Assembly (NCBI GenBank): GCA_037975125.1
Contig: CM075853.1
Coordinates: 93,304,773-93,368,772 of the forward strand
Direction of reading: 5' to 3'
Length of the DNA stretch: 64,000 nucleotides
DNA from: Latrodectus hesperus
Lineage: Eukaryota; Arthropoda; Arachnida; Araneae; Theridiidae
In this document: positions 12,701-24,700 of the stretch, in pieces
How the letters are laid out: each line of letters begins with the position of its first letter
Position numbering within the stretch: position 1 is the stretch's first letter
Program-made: the position numbers and the translations under genes
The notes under the pieces: model-generated
Databases searched by the model: none
The model's input: the letters and a program-made list of their open reading frames with translations, nothing else
Told to the model about the DNA's origin: nothing

Positions 12701-15700
12701 AAAGAATATTTCAATATATAAAACCAACAAAATTACGAGTCAAATAAAAATTATTTCCCAAACAAAAACATTTATAAGCATTAAATAAATTACTTTTAAA
12801 TGAATAGTTTTAACTAATATGTAATTTAATAATTAATTTTCAAAACTCTGCAAGCAGATGTTAGTAAATATTCATACCAGCAAAAATATGAAATCAATAT
12901 TCAAATCGAAAGAATAGTTGACAGAGAAAATACAACTTACGGCAATAATATTTTAAATGTCAAAACTCCAGATTTTCAAGTTTTCATTTTTGTATCCGAT
13001 GGAGCGACATTTGGAAAGAAACGAAATACTAACCGTGTGAACTATGAAAAGGAAAGTAAGTTTATGTGCTTTCCTAGAATTTGGAGGTAAATAGTTCTCG
13101 ATCCCTTCCATTTCGATTCCAGGAAGATAATTCAATACACGGCATACTGTAGTGCTATTTTATGAAAAATTTCCCCTTTTCTTTAAAGGTCAGTCAGGTG
13201 CTGGACACAATATTTAGGACAAAGGGAACCTCTAATATGAAACACGTTTCATCAGGAATTTTCACACGAGTGTAAGGCTACAGTAAAGCCTGAGATAAAA
13301 AAGTATACAAGGGTTTTATTTTTATTTTAGGACAATGGATAGTATAATTTCACAGTCTCAATAAAACAGCTGAAACTGATCTTTCTATATCACTTCTTGA
13401 TAGTTTAAGTAAAACCTGACTTTTTTGTTATTATTAGTACATTTAAATTCTTACAAGTTTCCGTTAATAATATTTAAATTATATGAAATTTTTTTGAAAA
13501 TAATTTTTTTATTACGTTATTATAGTCAAAATAAGATTCAATTTTCACATATTTTTATCATAAGAGAAAACCAAAAATATTAATGCAATATTGCATGTTA
13601 AATAAAATTATTTAATCTCTTATATATGAAAAATTAAAAATAGCACGTTAAATATAATATTTCAAAACATTAAAATTTCGAAAATTTTTTTTACTTTTTG
13701 AATTTTTGAATAATTGTTACATCCAGAGGGGTCCAGTGGAAATAATATTCCTTGCAAGTTTTTTTTTGTTTTTATTTTATGTAAAACAAAATTATTTGCT
13801 TTGTTAATATCATTATTATCACTTTTATTAGTATATAACTTGGCTTAGACAACCTCTGTATAACAATTAGGACTCATAAAGGGCACTGTAAATCTTGGTG
13901 TAATCACAAATAATAATAATAATAAGGTGTATTTTATGATCTTAGTCTTCTGTAATCTCCCTGAGTTAACAGATCCAAAAATTACTTTGTATACAACATT
14001 AACACAAATAATTTAGTTAACAACTTTGTACTAAAATACAAACCTCTCATAAGCAAGAAAAAAAATGGATTTGACCACTCTAATATTCCAGAAATTTTAT
14101 ATGGAAAAATTAAGATATTTTCGTTATTTACACATTTACAAAATTTGTAGAACAAAACAATAGTATCGCAAACTTTGAGCAAAGTATGAAACTTTTGAAG
14201 GAAAGGATTAACAGATTTAAAAGCGCTAATTTAACTGATTAAGAAATGAAAATCGAAAACATGGTTAAAAGAACACAATTTTTAAAAGGAACTCAACCAT
14301 GCAAAGTTATTATTAATAAGGAAATATAAGAGTAAGAGTTTCGTTTATGGCAAGCCCTAGCAGCTCTTCTCCGTTAATAATCAACAATATTTTCTTTTTT
14401 CCAAATCTGATTCTTCCCTGGAACTTTTGTTTATTTTCCCCTGGACATGACACAATAATTATAAAATGTAAAGTTTATTTCTCCGAACAAACTTGATATT
14501 ATGATAAAATTAAGATTGAAATTTTCTGAAAAATTTTGTTTATCTTTCAAATGATTTGGCGCCTCTCTGTTAGCTGCGCCCGGGGCATGATAGCCCCCCC
14601 TTCACTACGCCTCTGAGCCAATCCCTTGCTCAGTTAAATGCTTTGCATGCTTGATGCAAAAGTCAGGCTTTTTGGCACCTCTCGGTTTTGAGCCTTTTGA
14701 AGCTGTATTTCACATCTTTTATTATGATCTGCACGAGTCCATGGAATCATTGATGTCTCTGTCGATAAAGATAACAGCAAGAATATTAGCAAAGTAATCA
14801 CACGAGAAAGCGAAGGGATTTGAGATTATCTTTGATTTGGTTTATGGTTTAAAAAAGAACATAATATAATAGTAACAACTTTCTTAAATCTTACTCACTT
14901 TAACTGTTGTTACTGTGTACAATAAAAATGATTAGAACTGTGAAAATAAACTTAACTTCCATTCCATGCTACACTTGTAGAAGTATAACAGACTGTTCAT
15001 CTTCATATTTCCAATTTTTCTTATTATTTCGGCAGAGAAGTCTTACATTTGTTTCCGGCAGTAAATCCATTTTTAAAATAAAAGAAAAAGAATTTTTCTT
15101 TGAAGCATCAGATATATAGGTTTAGTACGAAAGCATATTTGTAAAGAAACAGGCACGATGAAAAACAGCAGCTGAATGAGTGAAAATTGGATAACCAAAA
15201 GCTTCAAAATGCACCTGTGAAATAAAATCGATTCTTAAATAATTAAGTCAAATGTGTACAAATTGCATTCATAGAGTCGCTCAGTGATGAATACCGTCTG
15301 TATTAAAAATATTTTGATTAAGTCATTAACTATGTATTTATTCACGTCAGAACATTTAAAACAGTATAATTTTTATCTAAAATAAATTTTACTTATATTT
15401 TTTTTATGTTGAAGAATTATAGTTTCTATAAAATGTGTTAAATTACTTTTGTGTTAAAAAAAGAAAATATTCGGTATATCGGATTCTACTCTCATTTTTT
15501 TTAATTCTTTTTCAGGTTAAACATGGGTAAATATACATGGAAATTTGTATTTTATGTTTGATATTTTCTCAAAAAAACTAAAAGAAATTGTAGTGTTAGT
15601 TGGATGCTTTCTTTGTCAAATCGATTAACTCCATTTTCAAAATTTTATTGAATTTTTTAATTCTAAAGATGTATATAATACATATATATATATTTACAAC

Positions 15701-18700
15701 AAATTTCACTTATAATAAGAATTAACACCCCGAAAACCATATGTAAATAATATAAAAGCATTGATATTTAAAAACTTTAAATACATTTTTATCATTTTTC
15801 TATATTTCTTCTTTTAACGAGTTAACCGTTTTGGTAAATGAAGCATTTAATTAGAGTTAAAAATGTATATATATAAAAATATTATTAAATACTACAATTA
15901 AAAATATTGGAATCCATTTGAACCTGAATACAGAATACATGTTTTTGAAATGAATATATCATCCGGGTAACAATTATATCTTCGTTTATCATAAGAAAAA
16001 ATCCTCAGCTTAATAGTATCTAAATACAGAGAACACAAAAAATTTTTGACAAACAAACTTATATAACGATCGAAACAAAAATGAGCATATTTCATCTAAT
16101 AGCATGATAAAAATAGCAAATTCATAGCAAAGTGAGCAAAATATGTTCCAAAGAATTCAACTTGACCACAAGATAATTCTGATATTAAAACATTTATTAC
16201 AAATTTCTACTTATATTTTCCATTTTTTGCATACAATATTTTATAATTAACGTAAAAGTTATGTTTTCGTTTTTGTATAAAAAAATTAAAGATTCGCGGG
16301 TACTTAATCATTTTATTTCTCTGTAACGATTAACTTATACTCTGATATTTTATTTTATAGCCGCGAAAATCGAAATTAAAAGGGATTTTTGATTCCATGG
16401 AACTGGACATTCATCAAGAGGCTGAAAATTTCAAGCAAGAATTGCACACCGTATTAGGAAAATGCAAAGAATTTCATAGCCATTTTGATAGTTTATTGCA
16501 CAAGACATACGAAAAACGAGGCTGGATTGCAAAAGCTTATGTTGAAATAAATCAAGAAAAGGTTGGAGCATTAAGATGATTTTAAATTTATATTTTTCGT
16601 GATTTAGTAACTAAGTTATAAAATTCTTTACTTAGGGAGTTATTAAGATATTTAATAATTAATCTATTAAATCATTTAGTTAACGCATCAGCAAGTTATT
16701 TAATTTTATATGACTTTCCATAGAGCTTTGCTATTGGTGATGAAATTCGTAAGACTGACCAAAAATTAATTTACTAATATTATTGACATATCATTATTGC
16801 TAATTAATCTATTACCCATAGACATATGTTAATTAGCATAAACCTTATTTTAAATATTATTATTTTAGAAAACACAAACACACAATTATTCCTACAAATA
16901 ACAGTTGCTAAGCTAAGTAAATATTAACAAAATATATAAGAATAGAAATTTTTGGGTTTAAGTATAAAAAAAATAAATAAATAAAAATGATTGAAAGGTG
17001 TGCTATATCTTAAATTTATAATATTCTACATTAATGTCATACAGTAGTGCTATGAATATTTTTATGTGCAATGCTTTCATAGGTGAAAGAAAACAAATTT
17101 CTTAATATTTGTTGTTCAAAGGTTATTAGAGATGTAAAAAGTTGAGAGAAATGTAATAAACTGTTTTTTCAGAGCGAAAATGATAGCCTGGTTTTTTAAT
17201 GTTGTTATAAGCCATTTAAACAGTCTCTACATATTGCCTTCTGGAAAGATTTTCTATAGATGTTGAGTCGTATTCACGTGTAATAAAGAGAGAAAACAAG
17301 GAAAATTCTCAAGAAATTACCCAACAAATGTGTATTTGGAAACCAGTAGTGCACTCTCGTAGTTCAGAGTTGCTGGGATCGATCACTTTGGACTTCTCAC
17401 TCAAAACAGCGCCATCCTATCAATAAGTCAAGGAGAACTTATTTATTGTTGAAGTTCATATGAAAAAGTGAGTAAAACTCAAAGAAGTGAATAAGTTTAT
17501 AATTGTGACGAAAGTTAAAACCTCTGGAAGTAATCATTTCATAGTACCACATGATTTGTAAAATTTTAATACAAAATTTGAGCATATTTTAATACAATTT
17601 TAGTACAAAATCATATTTCTGAATCTTTTGAATTCTTTGGACATAATAATCTAAAAGTGATGTCTGCTCATATACTTTAGTATGTAATGAACCAGTAAAC
17701 ATAACTAAAATCTTTTATAAAAAAAACCCGCATTCTTTTTTTTATTTTCCTTACTTTCATCACCTTAGAAAATCTTAAAAATGATTCGGAAAATAATAAA
17801 AAGATAAAAACTGAGCATAATTACTCAGTTGTCTACATTTTCAACATTATATTCTATTATATACTATTAATCACATACTTGTCATTTACGGTACGTTCTT
17901 ACACTCATAGTTATTCCATGTTATTCAACATTAGATGTAGAATTAAGTATATAAATAGTAGACAATATCAGTTCAGTATAAAATAAGCAACATTGATATG
18001 TAATTTGCGATTGCGTTTATATAAGAATGTAGCTTAACAGGATACAAGAATTTTGTTACAAAAGCTAATTTAGAGAATTAATAAAATTATGAAAAGAATT
18101 CACGCTTTTTTCCTTTTTTTCCCACATTGGATAGAATTGTGTGCAGTGAAATAACATATTTTTATATTAGTACGTTATTTTCATCTATGAATTTGGAGCA
18201 AATTTTTGCGTACACATCATGTTATGTTAATGCCTTTTGCCTGAAAAAATGCATAATTCATTTGTTATTATTATAAACATAATTATACATGCATACATAT
18301 GAGTGCACTATTGAACACTTTATATAACTATCATCATCATTACATACAAATATAAGACTTCACAATATATTAGGATAAACATAAAATTAGCTATGTATAA
18401 ATTCTTAAAAAGTGAACACTAAAAAATAATCCAGTGACCACTATCAATTACTAAATATACAGTTACAGCATACTATTCCAAACAATTCAGCTTTTATTCT
18501 TAATTATTTTCCCACCTACTTTCGGTGAATTGACCTATATTCTTAACGTTACCTCTTAGTTGAATTTAGATTTTGAAAGTTGAACTTAAAGGTCTTTTTG
18601 TATGCCTTTTACGTAATAAAAATTATAAGTTTCAGCTCTATTGAATCGGGAAGTTTACCAAAAATGAAACAAATACAAATAATAATTTCCAAAATAATAA

Positions 18701-21700
18701 TTTTTTACCAAAAAATTGAAAGAAATTAAGTTCTACATCCAATTAAATTATAAGAAACTGAAAATTGCATTTTTGGGAACTGCTGCACATTCGAATATGC
18801 TAATAAATAAATAAATAAACATAAAGATAGATTTAAAACACAGTGAAAATTGGTTTGAAAAGGAAATGGTATAAAATTTACTATAATTTTATGTAACATT
18901 GGTGTAAAGAACTAACGTTAATCAAGGTGTGAAAAATAATTTTCTTAACCAGAAAATAAAAATTGAATATTTTGTATAAGTTTATTGTGTATTAAGTTAT
19001 TTTTTTGAGTTGAATAGTCGATAATTGCTACCAGATAATCTTAAAATACTCTTAATTATTTTAAGAAAGGATATAATTTGTGTTACTCAAACAAGTTAAC
19101 TAAAATGTGAAATATTATTTTTGTGAGGCAGGAGGAAACAAAGCTGCCAGATTCTGATGCAAACGGGAAAGTTGACAAACCAGAAGAAGACAAGGTGGAA
19201 GAACAACTGAAACTGTCAACTCAAACGCAATTGCTGAAGGAAGAGAATGCTGTTATTGCCAATCTGATCAGTACAAACTTTTCTCGGTAATGAACAATTT
19301 TATTCTTTGTCTTTCATTGATTTTATTATGTGCCCAGGATTATCTTATAATATAATTTTGTAAATAATTAATTGTAAAACTACAATTTTCAATTAATAGA
19401 AAGTATAAATCATAAATAACAGAATTATCTTTGTGACCGAATACGGAGAAAAGTCCAGTCTTCCGAAAACTTCTTTTCTTATGAATATGTAACATAGAAT
19501 GATGTACATGCCATTCTAAGCCTTAAGATGTCTTATGAAATCAACAATTGGGTTGGGTGGTTTTCTTAATTCCTTAGGCTGACAATTTTGATGTTCTAAT
19601 TAAGCAATAGATTTTATTTACCTAATATATGAAAAGAGTATATATGCGTGTAAATTTATAATTCGAAATACGTCATTCGTATACTTTATGCAAAACAGTG
19701 ACGATTAGGTTTGATTATCGGGATAAGTTTCTGATTATCTATTTCTGCTCACTGTGAAGCCGCTTAACAAGGAAAACTGTCTTATTATTTTGAACCACAG
19801 TCAAGTGTGATGAACTCTCCAGATCCCAACAGCAACAGACAATGAACCTTACGGAATTTTCCCCTGCACAGGCCGTTTCCAGGATCGGTTTCCGAATCTT
19901 TTGCCAACTGATCACAAAAACGACATCTTTCCCATGATTAGAAAATTTATTTATTTTTTACCCGAAGGTAAAAGATGCCAGAAAATAGAAATTAATCTAA
20001 CAGATATCAATGGATAAATATTAACGAAAATTCAAGGAGTATGTAAATAAATTTGAAAAAATATTCCCTACTGAATAATTGGACATCCATTGCGCACAAA
20101 TCAAACAGCATATATATATGATCACATGGGATATTAATCATCTACAATGATCACGAGTAGCTGTCTGTCTCATAAAAAAAATGTCGTTGTTGCGCCAGCT
20201 TGCTTCCCTGTACCTAGCCCTCAGTTGCACTCCACCAGTTAAATAGAAGCAGTCTGGTCGAGTCTTCGTGATTTTGAAACAAGGACTAAGCAGAAGACTC
20301 CCAGTGCTTGGCCTGCCAACCTTAGAGATATCATTTCACTTGGAGGACATTGCGATCACACCCAGTTTTAACGTGCCCCAGCCGCCTTTAGCGGATCTTC
20401 GGTTAAGCCGGGATTCCAATATACTACCATTCGATAATGAAAATGACGTCCTAACCAACCGGGCCACCGCGGCTCTCTCATAAAGAAAAATGTTTGCGTT
20501 AAAGAACTCTCATTGCGTTAAAGAAAGTAAGTTTGAAATCTGTGTAGTTCAAATTTAAATCAAACCAATTTCTGCTTTATTTAATAAATAACTTATCTAC
20601 TGAAAATGATTGTAAAGCTTTTTCAATATTTACCAAATATGAAGTCCTGTCTTCGGGGAACTTTTACCTGGAAGATAAATTTGTATAGGCAATTGGAAGA
20701 ATTTACGTATGACACTTAAGAAAACCCGGAGGAATCTTCAACATCCACTCTGATAGATTTCACATATATGAAGCGGAAACAAAATATCCCTTTTTCGTTG
20801 GTAGGCAAAATCGATTAGGGATAAAACTTGGTATCTTTCTTTCCAAAGAGCACGGTTGTACTAATCAGACTACTTAGCGGATAACCTAACAACCGAAGAA
20901 TATTGTAATGCATTAAAACGTCCGCCACACCTTGGTTTTTGGATGACTTTTCCTAGATACAGAGTCATGTGACATAAAAAACAATAAAACTATATAGAGC
21001 TCTTAAACTGCTAGTCTGACAGATGTGCAAGCAGCAAACAGAAGCTGCAGTATCTATTTGTTCAACAGTAAATGCGATCGAAGTCGGACCACTCCACTTT
21101 GAAGATTATTGCTCTACTCCTGGATTACAGTAAGATTTCAAAAGGAAATTACAAGTGCATTTTACTGTATTGGATGCGGATGCAACTCCTTGAAAATCTT
21201 GTCAAAGACAATTGAACAATGTCAACTGAAGACGCGATCTCTGTTTGAATTTATTGACCAGACTATAAAAGTTTGTCATTGGAGAGAGACAGCGTGAAAC
21301 ACAAATGAAGTAATGGCATTACATTGAGGCTAAAACATATTTTCCTCTCTACAATAACCTAATTTATAAAAGTATTGCGTTTGTTATTGCACAGTATATG
21401 TTTTTCATCATAATAAAACATAAAAATTTCATAATATAAAAATTGTTTTCAATACAATGTTAAAAAATGATGTTTTCGTGATTATTAAAATTAGTTCTAT
21501 GTTTAAAAAAAGTACCTATTTAAATTGTAAAGTTTCTAGAAAAATTGCAATAAGGGTAAACAAACTGGATTTCAATCAACGTAACTTTATTACTATTATT
21601 TTTTATTTATTTAATTAATTTTTTATTATTATTTTTTTCAAGAATTTAAAATTATTTGATGTAATATATAAAAACATGCATGGTTCAAATGAATTAAAAA

Positions 21701-24700
21701 TGCTGAATGAAAAAGACAACTTCAAAGCTAAAATTTTTCGTTTTTTATATTCTTTTGCTAGAAAGCTATTTTTACGGGTCATTTTAATTTTTATTTGTGA
21801 AATTTTTAAATAACTCGGGGTCTACATCTATCGATCATCTTATTATTGATGTATAAAATTGTTTTATTTTCACCTATAAACATCTAATATTTATTAAATG
21901 CTAGATGTCATATTCCTTATTATTTAATTAAATTATTTATCTGAATTGTTTTAGCTAGTGTCTTTAGCTATTCTACAATTTCATAATTGATAAGTTTCAT
22001 GAATTCCAGTCTGCGCTTTACAAATTAAATGAAGAACAAATTATGATCTTAAGCAGCATTTAAATTCAGTCACAATAAAATTACTTTAATGAGAAATGTT
22101 TATAAATTTCGTAAGGTTTTTTTGTGAGTGTCACAGGCTTCAATTTCTCTCACTTTTGGCCGATATTTCCGAGATACATTTTTAAATACTTCCTCTACAT
22201 GGAGTGTTAAATAAATTTAATTTTATGAAATGCTATGAATCTGACACAAATTGAACTTTCTACGTTATATGAGAAAGTCTTCGACATTTCTTGGGATAAC
22301 TTTAATTAATATGGTAACTAGTATTTACTTTTTACAAAATTTATTAAAAAATTGTTTTAATTCTCAAAAGAAATTAAGAAAACCAAAAAATAGTACCAAA
22401 ATTGTTGAACTATTTTCACGAAATACATATTTTTTCTTTTCATTTTTCAGTCACAATCCAATTATGCATTTACGACAATAATCAGTTTTAAGTGTGAAAT
22501 CAAAAGCTCTACAATCTAGTATCTGGTTGTATCAAAGTTTAAAAAAAAAAAAAACATTTACACTCAATTAGAAACTTTGTAGAAAATTTTTCCTGAGTAC
22601 TGGAATACATCCGCGTGTTGCAAAATAGAAAACCCGAAAATATTTAAGTATCCCTGCCACAGATGTGCCGAATTCATCTCTTGTTCAACAGTAGTTAGTA
22701 CTGAGCTTAAAACCTTCTTTACTCAGAAGACTATTCAACGCTTGGGGTAAAGTCAGTTGAGAAAGTAATCTGATTAATGTATTTCTCATCCAGTCGAAAA
22801 TTTTGTTGCTATACTACCGCTATCTCACTGTGTTTTTCAGAAATGTGATGCCAGGCAACTGTTTTTAACACATCCAACAGGATTTAAGCTGTGTGCTGTC
22901 GCTTTAAATGTCAGATGACTAGTGATGCGAAAACTGATATTTCGTCACTTCTATGCTTGAAATGTTTGAGTGGAGTGATGTTTTCTTCAAACGATTTTTT
23001 GCCTTCAAAAATGTATGGGCCGCTGCTGTTTGATGGGAATGGTTTCTCTCTCATGTCTTCGAATTTGCGGTTTCAATATTTGATCCAGCTGATGAGCAGA
23101 GTATTGATACAGCTTAAGAGAATTAATAGCTTATAAGGGTTCCATTCCTTACATTTTGGTGCTTTGGAAATTTAGGAAAGAGGATACTATCATAGGTATT
23201 TAACATCGTCACTCTTAATCATGATTCAAATTAGCTAGACCACCGATTACATTTTATGGCTTCAATTTACAGTAATAGATATCCGGAAATATAACGCAAT
23301 GATGACAATTGCATACACATACATGAATACTGCGTATTGTTCGGAAAAATCAATATGTTTCTTAGCAGTATTATACCAAATACTGAAAATGCGAACTTGA
23401 ATAAATATTTTGCGTATTTATACACTTTAATACGTGGATTTTACAAATTAGATTTGTTTAACATGCACTTTCATAAAAATCTCAATTTACAGACTAATGA
23501 CATCAAACTCTCAGATAATATGCGTACAGTTTATAAAATTTATAATTTTCTTTTTAGCATAGCTTCTTTAATCAATGAAATTATTGAAGAAATCTTGTGG
23601 TTATATGAAATCAAGTGCGACCAGTCACTAATCAAAGACTATATTGAAAGATTGCATGTTGTTAGAAAGAAACAAGAAGAGCGGCACAATGGACACAACA
23701 ATTGCAACGCCAGGTTAATAGACGAATTAAAATTAAAGTAAGTTGGATAATTTCAAATGAATTCATTTAAAATTATTCTTTTGAAATGACCTTTACAGAA
23801 ATTTTCTTCGTAAAATTATTTACATGATCATTATATGTTCGCTGCGCGAGCGCGCACGCACACTCACACACACACGTATATATGTATACATATATTAAAA
23901 AAGTTTATTTTGGAAGCTTTTATTGTGTATTTTTGTACGCAATTTACTATAAAAATATGTTTCTAATAAAACTCTAATTCCACAAATAATAATTCAGAAC
24001 GTAATGTGGAAATGCTTAGGCAAATACTGGAAAAGATTAAGGAAGTAATACTAGTTTGTCCTTCTGGAATCTTGTATTCAGGAGGGAATTCAAAGTCCCT
24101 GTTCGAATTCCTACGTGGTTTGGAATGCATTCCAAATCACTATGAACCAACCAACTTGCCTGATACAACAGTTGAACTGACGAATAATTATTGACTAATC
24201 ATCTGCCAACTACGCAAATTGGTATAGGGATTTAAAATTCTAAGAATCACTTAATATTCATGAGTGCTTCCAACACAATTGTCTTCATCAGGTTCAAAAT
24301 TCGAACAATTCAACGAAGGAACACTGTAAATTAAGATATATGTTATGGGTGTGATTGATATCCCTCTGTTGTTCAATTGTATACTTTTAAAGAAGGTATT
24401 TTTTTAAGTTATGACTTATCCACAAGCCATGATACTTTGTTGAAAACAGCAAAAAGTTGGTTGTGTTTAAAGATTTTAGCTAGCATAAATAAAAGCACCC
24501 ATTAACATATTGCAATGAAACTAAATAATCAATTACTGACAAGATGTATGAAGTGTCTCACGGTAGTCTGATGGTAAAAGCTTTTATTTTGATGTCCGCA
24601 GAGTAAATGGTTCAATAGTAGACCAAAATATAAATAATTATCCTGCTGAGAGAAGCCATACGCTCTGAATGTTTCGTAATTTTCAACATTTTGCTGCTGG

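Noticed and set aside
20268..20483. 71-codon plus-strand open frame
   Set aside because: It lies wholly inside a minus-strand SINE copy.
23337..23557. Open frame upstream of exon 7
   Set aside because: AT-rich with no acceptor at its start; a strong acceptor at 23557 with the right phase marks the true exon edge.
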